From positions 1-5,214 of the forward strand of contig CANJMX010000117.1 of NCBI GenBank assembly GCA_947475125.1: 5,214 nucleotides of DNA, in the 5' to 3' direction. This document shows positions 1 through 4,774 of this stretch, in pieces. Made by a program: the position numbers and the translations under genes. Source of the DNA: Actinomycetota bacterium. Lineage in GTDB: Bacteria > Actinomycetota > Thermoleophilia > Miltoncostaeales > Miltoncostaeaceae. Every line of letters starts with the position of its first letter. Positions within the stretch are counted from its first letter, which is position 1. The notes below the pieces were generated by a model. It saw nothing but the letters and a program-made list of their open reading frames with translations, searched no databases and was not told the origin of the DNA.

Positions 1-21
1 CAACCCCACCACGAGATGAAC

Positions 22-50
22 ACGAAGGGCGCCGAGAGGGCGCCCTTCGT
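22..50 (+). terminator. Strong hairpin, probable terminator of an upstream gene
   Basis: ACGAAGGGCGCC (22-33) pairs perfectly with GGCGCCCTTCGT (39-50), giving a 12-bp GC-rich stem with a 5-nt GAGAG loop. No T-run follows, which is common for terminators in high-GC actinobacteria. The gene it would serve lies mostly outside the window. A TGA at 17-19 could be its stop codon, but too little sequence is present to call it. Being symmetric, the hairpin could act on either strand. Confidence 0.75.
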
Positions 51-71
51 CGTTCCGAAGCCACCCCCACC

Positions 72-103
72 CCACCCCCGCTGACAGGCACCCTGTCCAC
101 AGG
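72..103 (-). repeat. Left inverted copy of the RAYT-associated repeat
   Basis: On the minus strand this reads CCTGTGGACAGGGTGCCTGT followed by CAGC and a G-run. It matches 1009-1040 on the plus strand at 30 of 32 positions. Its core, GACAGGCACCCTGTC at 83-97, is a perfect 6-bp stem with a 3-nt loop, so it can form the small hairpin expected of a REP-type element. On the minus strand, TGTG immediately precedes the hairpin, in the place where classic REPs carry a conserved tetranucleotide; that equivalence is inference. Confidence 0.75.
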
Positions 104-111
104 CAAGAAGG

Positions 112-125
112 CCCATTGGAATGGG
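112..125. repeat. Short palindrome in the transposase leader
   Basis: CCCATT (112-117) and AATGGG (120-125) form a perfect 6-bp inverted repeat with a 2-nt centre, 8 bp inside the left repeat. It could be a subterminal transposase or regulator site. At this length in a short leader it could also be chance. Confidence 0.3.
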
Positions 126-177
126 TGCCACCCGTCGGAATGTCACGAATGACCACGTTCTGTACCGGGCGGCGCAC

Positions 178-199
178 ATCGCGTCGCCAATCGCGTCGC
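178..199. repeat. 10-bp direct repeat, period 12, upstream of transposase
   Basis: ATCGCGTCGC occurs at 178-187 and again at 190-199, separated by CA. A 12-bp period is close to one helical turn, so the pair could serve as tandem binding sites. It lies 43 bp before the proposed transposase start. No convincing -35/-10 pair was seen near it. Confidence 0.35.
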
Positions 200-241
200 A
201 GAGCGGTTGGATACCCCGAACAGGCGACCGAGCGGATCCCC

Positions 242-787
242 ATGGCCCGAGACCGACGGAGCACGAAGGCGCGCTCGATCCATCATGTGACGACGCGAGG
301 CAATAACCGGCAGGAAATCTTCCTCGATGATCTTGACCGCGTGATCTTCCTCGAGTGGATCGCCCGGGCAGTCGATCGCTGGGATTGGGGGCTCCTGGCC
401 TACTGCCTTATGGACAATCACATCCACCTCGTCGTCGAGGCCGCCCCGGGAGACCTTTCCAGTGGATGCCGGGATGCGCTCGGTTCGTACGCGCGGCGGT
501 TCAACCGGCGACACGAAACCTCGGGGCACCTCTTCGGCTCCCGTTTTGATTCGGTGGAGGTGGTTGACGATCGCCAACTGACCGCCGTGCTCCGCTACGT
601 CGCTCTGAACCCGGTGACGGCTGGCCGGGTAGCGAGCCCCGCAGATTGGCCATGGAGCAGCCACCGCGCTGCAGTCGGTGACCATCCGGCTCCCCTGTTC
701 CTCGATGTTGCCCGCCTCTGGTCGTTGCTCGGGCGGGACGCTGAGGTCGCCCAGCTCTATCTCCGTGCGGTGATCGCCCTTCAATAG
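242..787 (+). CDS. REP-associated tyrosine transposase (RAYT), Y1/HUH family
   Basis: A 181-aa single-strand DNA transposase of the Y1_Tnp (IS200-like) superfamily. The N-terminus has the RAYT pattern IHHVTTRGNNRQEIF (residues 13-27). The HUH metal-binding motif is HIH at 60-62 within LMDNHIHLVV. FNRRH at 87-91 and HLFGSRF at 96-102 follow, then RYVALNPVTAG (118-128), whose Tyr119 is the likely nucleophile, and the family signature DWPWSS at 135-140. Length and motif order are normal, so it appears intact. The frame is open back to 116, but residues before ATG 242 are Arg-rich and unlike the family, so 242 is the likely start; the Shine-Dalgarno there is weak (GAGCGG). By eye, parts are less GC-rich than the later genes, consistent with separate origin. 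RAYTs act on REP-type hairpins, and inverted candidates flank this gene. Confidence 0.92.
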   Translation: MARDRRSTKARSIHHVTTRGNNRQEIFLDDLDRVIFLEWIARAVDRWDWGLLAYCLMDNHIHLVVEAAPGDLSSGCRDALGSYARRFNRRHETSGHLFGSRFDSVEVVDDRQLTAVLRYVALNPVTAGRVASPADWPWSSHRAAVGDHPAPLFLDVARLWSLLGRDAEVAQLYLRAVIALQ

Positions 788-825
788 ATCCGTGGTCGGA
801 CGAGGCAATCGATACCCCCCGCCGA

Positions 826-938
826 CTGCGTCACATCTCTCGCACGTCCAAGCCATTCGGGTGATGGAATCCCGCCTGCGGACGCCGCTTGACCCCCTGT
901 GGACAAGGTGCCTGTCAACCGGGGGGTCAGTTGCGTGG
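826..938 (+). repeat. 113-bp tandem unit A (RAYT-associated repeat)
   Basis: First of two head-to-tail units with an exact 113-bp period, starting 38 bp after the transposase stop. Comparing 826-917 with 939-1030 gives about 76 of 92 identical positions, including 41 consecutive identical bases (877-917 versus 990-1030). The first 36 positions are more diverged (about 24 match). It contains the core GACAAGGTGCCTGTC at 902-916, inverted relative to the left copy. The last 21 bases (918-938) hardly match unit B. Confidence 0.85.
890..929. repeat. 8-bp inverted repeat around the unit A core
   Basis: TGACCCCC (890-897) pairs with GGGGGTCA (922-929) across a 24-nt loop that contains the GACA..TGTC hairpin, so a nested cruciform is possible. 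Unit B has the left arm but not the right one. This could act as a weak terminator after the transposase gene, 100 bp past its stop. That role is inference. Confidence 0.45.
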
Positions 939-1051
939 CTGCGTCACGGATTGCGCACGTTCTGGCCGTCCTGATGATGAGAACCCGCATGCGGACGCCG
1001 CTTGACCCCCTGTGGACAAGGTGCCTGTCAGCTGGGGTGGTGGGTTCGGGC
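939..1051 (+). repeat. 113-bp tandem unit B (RAYT-associated repeat)
   Basis: Second head-to-tail unit. It carries the core GACAAGGTGCCTGTC at 1015-1029 and then CAGC plus a G-rich tail. That tail matches the outer part of the left inverted copy better than unit A does. With unit A it fills most of the space between the transposase stop (787) and the small minus-strand gene ending at 1086. No gene is supported in 788-1085. Confidence 0.85.
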
Positions 1052-1085
1052 TTTACTTCAATCAGGGGTTCGTTCGTGGCTCTGC

Positions 1086-1349
1086 TTATTCGCTCCCCGC
1101 ATGGGCCACTGCTTCGGCCTCGCAGAGGCCCATGCGGCACAACGACAGCGCTGCCTGACGAACCGCCTCCCGCTCAGGTGCCGCCCGCACCAGGCGCCCG
1201 GCCTCGGCCAGTACCGCAGCCGCCGACGTCCCCTCGGCAGCCCGCGCTGCCTGCGCCAGCAAGGCACCGCATACCTCATCGCGTCGCACCAGCGCCATCT
1301 CGGCCTGGGCGGCGAGCGCCACCACACGGATGGCATCTGCACGATTCAC
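1086..1349 (-). CDS. Small Ala-rich helical protein, translationally coupled (unknown)
   Basis: An 87-aa protein of no family I recognise. The proposed GTG start (1349-1347) overlaps the hydrolase TGA (1348-1346) as GTGA, the usual sign of translational coupling, so it is probably the last gene of the minus-strand operon. Composition is Ala/Arg/Glu-rich with helix-favouring heptad-like stretches (residues 4-38 and 42-80), three cysteines (27, 71, 76), and neither a signal peptide nor a membrane segment. The frame is open upstream inside the hydrolase gene, but the Arg-rich extension looks like shadow sequence. Its 3' end is folded into a long hairpin. A role tied to the hydrolase or thioesterase is only suggested by position. 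An over-called ORF remains possible in DNA this GC-rich. Confidence 0.6.
   Translation of the reverse strand: MNRADAIRVVALAAQAEMALVRRDEVCGALLAQAARAAEGTSAAAVLAEAGRLVRAAPEREAVRQAALSLCRMGLCEAEAVAHAGSE
1097..1137 (-). terminator. Long hairpin over the 3' end of the minus-strand operon
   Basis: CCGCATGGGCC (1097-1107) pairs perfectly with GGCCCATGCGG (1127-1137). After one A-A mismatch, CTGC (1109-1112) pairs with GCAG (1122-1125), giving 15 pairs around a 9-nt loop. It lies within the last codons of the 87-aa gene, whose TAA is at 1088-1086. No U-tract follows, so termination is plausible but unproven. An alternative smaller hairpin (GGCCT/AGGCC) can form inside it. It could also protect the mRNA 3' end. 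Confidence 0.5.
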
Positions 1350-2164
1350 GACCCCACCGGCCCGATCCACTGGAGCAGCGTCTCGCCGAGCACCCCGCGC
1401 AGCGCCGTGTCGTCCCATCCGGCCACACGCGCGGCCACACCCACCAGATGAAGCGCCTGTGCGTGGTCCCCATACGGGCGATCCGACCCGAACACGATGC
1501 GCTCGGGGGCCAGGGTCACAAGGTCGGGCAGGGCCGCGATTGAGCTGTCAAACAGCACCCCCGGATGACCGGCGGTGGCAGCGGCGAGCGCGCGGTGATC
1601 GCCTCTCCCCCCATGGGCGAGGATCAGCCGGGCATCGGGTACCTGATCAATGAGCCGCGCAAATGCATCACCCAGCGGACGTGCCCCGAACCCCGCATGA
1701 AACAGCACCGGCCACCCGCGGTCGGTGGCCTCGCGCACCACACTCACGCACTCATCCCCCTCGGGGCGGAACCGCTGCGCCACGGGGTGAAGTTTGATCC
1801 CCCGGGCACCTTGGGCATCGGCATCAGCCAGCACCCGGTCAATGGGGCGCGTGGGATCGATCCTGCAGAACGGGATGATGCGCCCGGGGTATGTGGCCGC
1901 GGCATCGGCCACACGACCATTGGCCTCGCGAAAATCGCCATCCATCCCGGGTTCATCGGCCGGGAAGGCCACGGCGGCCGCGATGCCGTTGGCATCCATG
2001 TCGGCCATGAGATCAGCGGCCGCCAGCGCATGCCCATCGCGATCGATTCCCAGATGCACGTGGGCGTCCACGATCTGTGCACCATCGGGTACCACCACGG
2101 CACGCCGCGCCCAGGCCTCGATCTCTCCGAGCGCATCAATGTCAGCCCCGGCAGCCGCCAGCAC
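1346..2164 (-). CDS. Amidohydrolase_2-type metal-dependent hydrolase
   Basis: A 272-aa TIM-barrel hydrolase of the amidohydrolase superfamily (amidohydrolase_2 group, which includes ACMSD-like decarboxylases and lactone or amide hydrolases). Metal-site motifs appear in the expected order: DAHVHLG (33-39, HxH at 35 and 37), GIKLHP (122-127), LFHAGFG (154-160, His156), LILAHGG (180-186, His184) and VFGSDRPYG (224-232, Asp228). All expected ligands are present, so it is probably active and cytoplasmic. The start is GTG 2164, with AGGA at 2175-2172 spaced 7 nt. The frame upstream reaches a stop with no ATG or GTG, though the conceptual LLGQDAAV before it looks protein-like. It lies 29 bp after the thioesterase stop, and its own stop overlaps the next start. 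The substrate cannot be told from sequence. Confidence 0.88.
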   Translation of the reverse strand: MLAAAGADIDALGEIEAWARRAVVVPDGAQIVDAHVHLGIDRDGHALAAADLMADMDANGIAAAVAFPADEPGMDGDFREANGRVADAAATYPGRIIPFCRIDPTRPIDRVLADADAQGARGIKLHPVAQRFRPEGDECVSVVREATDRGWPVLFHAGFGARPLGDAFARLIDQVPDARLILAHGGRGDHRALAAATAGHPGVLFDSSIAALPDLVTLAPERIVFGSDRPYGDHAQALHLVGVAARVAGWDDTALRGVLGETLLQWIGPVGS

Positions 2165-2193
2165 CGCGGCATCCTGACCAAGCAGGCGCGCGG

Positions 2194-2649
2194 TCAGGAT
2201 TCGAACGCCTCAATGGCGGCGCGCATGGCACCGGGCATCGGCGTGGGTGGGCCATCCTCCTGGGAAGCAACACCCACCAACACGGCACGGGCATCGGCCA
2301 CGTGCAACGCGCCATTGTCGTCGAGGCGCTCGATGCGCAGGTCGTGGGTATGGCTGGTGGTGCCCACCCGGGTCGTGCGCACAAACACCTCAATGGTGTC
2401 GTCAAACCGTACGGGGGCGTGGTAGTCGATGGTGAGGGATCTCACCACGAACAGATGCCCCGGCTCGCCCAGAAGGCCGATTCCCACCTCGCGGCGGTAC
2501 TCGATGACGGCGCGCTCCACGTATCGGCTGTACCTCCCGAAGTACACGTGCCCAAATGCGTCGGTATCGGCAAAGTCAACGCGCATTCGCGTGCTGAACC
2601 GAAACGGTGGATGCGCATGATCAACCGACGACACGGCTCTCCCCTCCAT
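2194..2649 (-). CDS. Acyl-CoA thioesterase, hotdog fold (4HBT/YbgC-like)
   Basis: A 151-aa hotdog-fold thioesterase, the usual length for the family. VDFADTDAFGHVYFGRYSRY (residues 24-43) is the characteristic first strand and catalytic helix, with Asp30 in the position of the catalytic Asp of 4-hydroxybenzoyl-CoA thioesterase and YbgC. VRSLTIDYHAPVRFDD (69-84) and the VFVRTTRVGTTSH strands follow. It hydrolyses acyl-CoA thioesters in the cytoplasm; the acyl group is unknown. Two starts compete. ATG 2649 has GAGG 6 nt before it. GTG 2634 has GGAGG 8 nt before it and gives 146 aa; by ribosome-site strength GTG is at least as good. With ATG 2649, the gene overlaps the truncated dehydrogenase reading frame by 29 bp. 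It sits in a minus-strand operon with the hydrolase downstream. Confidence 0.9.
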   Translation of the reverse strand: MEGRAVSSVDHAHPPFRFSTRMRVDFADTDAFGHVYFGRYSRYVERAVIEYRREVGIGLLGEPGHLFVVRSLTIDYHAPVRFDDTIEVFVRTTRVGTTSHTHDLRIERLDDNGALHVADARAVLVGVASQEDGPPTPMPGAMRAAIEAFES

Positions 2650-3100
2650 CGATTACCTCACGCACCGAGGTACGCGTCACGGTGATGATTCGCCCCCAGC
2701 AACGATCACGCATACCCGGCAGCACCGCTCGGATGAGGCGGATGGTGACAAGCAGGTTCTGCTGCACGGCCACATCCCGGCCTGCATCTTCGTCGGCAAG
2801 GAATGGCGGCGGCGGCGGGCCACCGGCATTCGCCACCAGCATGTCCACCGGTCCAAGCACCGACTCGCAGGCCGCAACCGCAGCGCCGGGGCCAGCGGGG
2901 TCGGACTTGCCCATGACGATGCCCTCGGCCCGTCCACCCATTGCGCGGAACGCGGCCACGGCACCATCCATGCCCTCCGCACCGCGCCCTGCAATCGCGA
3001 CCGCCGCACCCTCGCGTGCCAGGGCCTCAGCCGATGCGCGACCAATTCCCCGGCTGCCGCCGGTCACAAGCGCAATGCGCCCGTCGAGACCAAGTTCCAT
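2621..3100 (-). CDS. Short-chain dehydrogenase/reductase, C-terminal half missing
   Basis: A 159-aa remnant of an SDR-family NAD(P)-dependent oxidoreductase, normally about 250 aa. The Rossmann half is well kept: cofactor loop TGGSRGIG (13-20), AIAGRG (35-40), and NAGGPPPPPF (91-100), then a helix ending in LPGM and WGRIITVTRTSVREVIDG (135-152). The reading frame stops seven codons later, before the usual Tyr/Lys active-site region and the C-terminal helices. The DNA beyond codes for the thioesterase, so the missing part is deleted, not frameshifted. The start is ATG 3100; a TTG at 3112 in the same frame is an alternative. It is probably non-catalytic, possibly a pseudogene still translated because its 3' end carries the thioesterase ribosome site. 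The NAGGPPP type resembles 3-oxoacyl-reductase-like SDRs. Confidence 0.82.
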   Translation of the reverse strand: MELGLDGRIALVTGGSRGIGRASAEALAREGAAVAIAGRGAEGMDGAVAAFRAMGGRAEGIVMGKSDPAGPGAAVAACESVLGPVDMLVANAGGPPPPPFLADEDAGRDVAVQQNLLVTIRLIRAVLPGMRDRCWGRIITVTRTSVREVIDGGESRVVG

Positions 3101-3112
3101 ACCCGCAGTCAA

Positions 3113-3122
3113 CCACCGGTGG
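3113..3122. promoter_or_regulatory. Palindrome in the divergent intergenic space
   Basis: CCACCGGTGG is a perfect 10-bp palindrome in the 56-bp gap between the divergent dehydrogenase remnant (start 3100) and membrane protein (start 3157). The gap must hold promoters for both directions, or they lie inside the genes. I found no convincing -35/-10 pair. The palindrome is a candidate operator only; palindromes of this composition are frequent in GC-rich DNA. Confidence 0.25.
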
Positions 3123-3156
3123 GCACCTCCGTGGGGCGGCGCGCAAGGATGACGCC

Positions 3157-3717
3157 GTGACTTGGTCCGACCTCATCACGCAGGCCACCGGCTTTCTGGG
3201 GTACGGACTGCTTCTGGGCGCCACGCTCGCACGCCGGCGGCTCTGGCTTCTGGCCATCGATGCATCTGGTGGCGCGGTGCTCATCCTGCACTGGGCACTG
3301 CTCGGGGCGGCCGCGGGCGTCACCATGAACGCGCTCTACACGGGCGTGGACCTCGCGGGCATCAGCCCCTATTCGCGTCGTGGTCGCATCGCCCTCGCTG
3401 CGGCCGTGCCCATCGCAGTCATCCTCATGGTCATCTTCTGGACTGGCCCGGCCGACCTGCTCGCCGGGGCCGGCCTGCTGTTTGCCATCGCCTCGCGCGC
3501 GTCCCGTGGCCAGGTGCAGCTGCGCTTTATCGCGATGATCGGGTGCATCCCGTGGGGGCTGTTCGGCCTCGTCCATGGGTCCATCGCGCAGGTGTCATTC
3601 AGCGCCATTTACTTCGTTGCGATGGGCGTGAGCATCATCCGACTTCGCCGCGGTACATGGCACCCCAGGGCATCCGCCGACGATCACGGTATCCTCCCCG
3701 CCGATGGCACCCGGTAA
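3157..3717 (+). CDS. YgjV-like multi-span inner membrane protein
   Basis: A 186-aa hydrophobic protein with about six membrane segments (roughly residues 5-23, 30-50, 78-95, 99-113, 123-141 and 144-162). The pattern resembles E. coli YgjV (Imp-YgjV family): a central MNALYTGVDLAG where YgjV has an LNAIRTLITLR-type segment, and a C-terminal stretch with IPWGLFGLVHGSIAQ and a final helix ending ..SIIRLRRG, like the W..HN...GS...G..NIIR pattern of YgjV. The family has no established function. GTG 3157 is chosen because AGGA at 3146-3149 sits 7 nt before it and the hydrophobic sequence begins there; the open frame further upstream (from 2941) is shadow of the dehydrogenase gene. Its 3' end overlaps the next gene by 14 bp. 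Recognised by pattern only, so the family call is moderate. Confidence 0.78.
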   Translation: MTWSDLITQATGFLGYGLLLGATLARRRLWLLAIDASGGAVLILHWALLGAAAGVTMNALYTGVDLAGISPYSRRGRIALAAAVPIAVILMVIFWTGPADLLAGAGLLFAIASRASRGQVQLRFIAMIGCIPWGLFGLVHGSIAQVSFSAIYFVAMGVSIIRLRRGTWHPRASADDHGILPADGTR

Positions 3718-3991
3718 GAAGACCAACACCAAGCCGAAGCGCGCCGGCGGACGCCGGGCGAATTACGCCCCGCTCGCCCACACCGTGGGCACCCGCAAGT
3801 ACCTGCCGCTCGGGTGGATCATGTGGACCGGCTGGATCATGTTCGGCCTGTTGGCCCTCGTGATGGTGATCGAGATCTTCGCCTCGGCTCAGGCTGGCCA
3901 CTACGTCGACATCATCGGCGCGATGATCATGACGGGGCTCTTCAGCTGGATGTTCTGGCTCTTCGGCACTTCGCGCCTGAAGGACCTCTAG
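3704..3991 (+). CDS. Small two-span membrane protein (unknown)
   Basis: A 95-aa protein I do not recognise. A very basic N-terminal tail (residues 2-20, rich in Lys and Arg) precedes two hydrophobic helices (about 36-59 and 67-88), rich in Trp and Met, with a short loop AQAGHYVD between them and a charged end RLKDL. The positive-inside rule places both termini in the cytoplasm. The general architecture recalls small actinobacterial membrane proteins such as CrgA, but the residues do not match it. The ATG lies 14 bp inside the preceding gene, and no purine-rich ribosome site precedes it, so translation is probably coupled. A bidirectional hairpin follows its stop. Clear helices and a distinct basic tail argue it is real. 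Confidence 0.75.
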   Translation: MAPGKKTNTKPKRAGGRRANYAPLAHTVGTRKYLPLGWIMWTGWIMFGLLALVMVIEIFASAQAGHYVDIIGAMIMTGLFSWMFWLFGTSRLKDL

Positions 3992-4010
3992 ACCCCAGCG
4001 GTTCTAGGAG
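3986..4010. terminator. Bidirectional hairpin between convergent genes
   Basis: CTCTAGA (3986-3992) pairs with TCTAGGAG (4003-4010) with one bulged G, and inner CC/GG pairs extend the stem to a CAGC loop. It lies between the converging 95-aa gene and the SufR-like gene, whose stop codons (TAG at 3989-3991, and TAG read from 4006-4004) are in opposite arms of the stem. No T-run is present. It is the only structure available to separate the two transcription units across the 12-bp gap. Confidence 0.5.
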
Positions 4011-4741
4011 CTTGCCGGCACGATCCGGGCCGCGCAGGCCTCATCGCCCTCGGCGCGGGCAGTGGCGCCCGCCAGCGTGGCATCTGGATTGAATGCCGAC
4101 AGCACCCCACGCCAGATCGCCCGGTCGAGTCCGCACACCCTCTTCGGGTCCACCTTGGCCATCTCCTCAAACGGACATGCCCGGGCGGTGAACTCGCCGT
4201 CGGCGCCAGCGGTGGCTCCAAACCCGTAGCGGGTGAGCACCCCCACCACGCCCATCACGGCCTCGGTGGTTGATGAATATGACGGGCTGCGGCCGGCGGC
4301 GCGCTCGGCAACGCCGAGTTCCCGGCCAAACTCGTAGCCCACGCGCTCCAGCACCTCTTGAGGATCTTCCCCCGAGCGATCGTTCATCGCCCGCAGCAGC
4401 AGTTCGGCAAGCAGGTCGTAGTGCTTCTCAAGCAGGCGCTTGTCCTCTTCTGGCGCTGCCAGGGCATAGAACTTGGCCGGACGACCGGCCCCCGGGCCGG
4501 TGCGGCCGCTGCGGCGCTGGAACTCGGCACGCAGAAACCCCTGCTCCACCAACTTGTCGAGGTGGAACCCCGCCAGCCGGCGCGTAATGCCCACACCCTC
4601 GGCCACTTCGTCCTTGCCAACCAGACCGCAGGCCTCGCGCACAGTGAAGAACACGCGCCGACGCGTGCCGTCGCCAAGGGCGGCCACAAGCCGCTGGATC
4701 TCCACCTCATCGTCTGGAAGGGTGGCGGGATCGGTGGTCAT
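4004..4741 (-). CDS. sufR: SufR-like Fe-S-sensing winged-helix regulator
   Basis: A 245-aa DNA-binding regulator. An N-terminal ArsR/MarR-like winged helix spans about residues 20-93: DEVAEGVGITRRLAGFHLDK (44-63) is the recognition region, and the wing contains the GRPAKFY motif (87-92) typical of SufR-type proteins. A helical middle (100-175) is followed by a C-terminal part with Cys189, Cys203 and Cys236. SufR proteins bind an Fe-S cluster through C-terminal cysteines and repress the suf operon when clusters are plentiful. The divergent sufB 154 bp away strongly supports this role and autoregulation. Start ATG 4741 has GAGG 8 nt upstream, within a 9-bp tandem duplication. Whether these three cysteines are exactly the family ligands was not checked by alignment. 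Cys38 lies in the winged helix and is unlikely to be a ligand. Confidence 0.83.
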   Translation of the reverse strand: MTTDPATLPDDEVEIQRLVAALGDGTRRRVFFTVREACGLVGKDEVAEGVGITRRLAGFHLDKLVEQGFLRAEFQRRSGRTGPGAGRPAKFYALAAPEEDKRLLEKHYDLLAELLLRAMNDRSGEDPQEVLERVGYEFGRELGVAERAAGRSPSYSSTTEAVMGVVGVLTRYGFGATAGADGEFTARACPFEEMAKVDPKRVCGLDRAIWRGVLSAFNPDATLAGATARAEGDEACAARIVPASS

Positions 4742-4747
4742 CGGGGT

Positions 4748-4765
4748 GTCCTCACGGTCCTCACG
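4748..4765 (-). promoter_or_regulatory. Duplicated ribosome-site region of sufR
   Basis: On the plus strand GTCCTCACG occurs twice in perfect tandem (4748-4756 and 4757-4765). Read toward sufR this gives GTGAGGAC twice, so the Shine-Dalgarno-like GAGG is present at two distances from ATG 4741: the near copy is about 8 nt away, the far copy 9 nt further. The near copy is the functional candidate. Confidence 0.5.
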
Positions 4766-4774
4766 CGCTCAAGG

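Larger units (their letters stand above)
72..1040 (+). mobile_element. RAYT unit bounded by inverted repeats (REPtron-like)
   Basis: The reverse complement of 72-103 matches 1009-1040 at 30 of 32 positions, so the single transposase gene (242-787) is bracketed by long inverted repeats about 970 bp apart. REP-associated tyrosine transposases are known to be flanked by inverted REP-type palindromes that their enzyme recognises, and this layout fits. Unlike a classic IS with TIRs, no flanking target duplication is evident, and Y1/HUH enzymes do not make one. The true ends are uncertain: the outer end could be the hairpin itself, the repeat edge, or the G-rich tracts just outside. The right side carries two copies of the repeat, so the unit may end at 917 or 1040. 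Confidence 0.65.

Noticed and set aside
1..19. Possible C-terminal end of an upstream gene (TGA at 17-19)
   Set aside because: Only five codons visible; the hairpin at 22-50 supports a gene end nearby but not its frame or strand.
116..241. N-terminal extension of the transposase from ATG 116
   Set aside because: Arg-rich residues with no likeness to RAYT N-termini, while ATG 242 begins the expected family N-terminus. It also runs over the leader repeats.
143..856. 237-codon open frame on the minus strand
   Set aside because: Antisense to the clearly recognised transposase; its translation shows no family motif.
826..1051. CRISPR array
   Set aside because: Only two units, with a 113-bp period, a diverged but related spacer-like part, and no cas genes. 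The repeat is shared in inverted form on the other side of the RAYT.
899..1543. 214-codon open frame on the plus strand
   Set aside because: Starts inside the tandem repeats and runs antisense to the small protein and hydrolase; the Pro/Arg-rich translation is typical of a shadow frame in GC-rich DNA.
1565..2425. 286-codon open frame on the plus strand
   Set aside because: Antisense to the hydrolase and thioesterase, both of which have complete family motifs.
2077..2685. 202-codon open frame on the plus strand
   Set aside because: Antisense shadow of the thioesterase; its His/Pro/Arg-rich translation lacks motifs.
2600..2700. Frameshift as the cause of the short dehydrogenase
   Set aside because: No other frame beyond the stop continues SDR sequence; the DNA there encodes the thioesterase, so the C-terminal half is physically absent.
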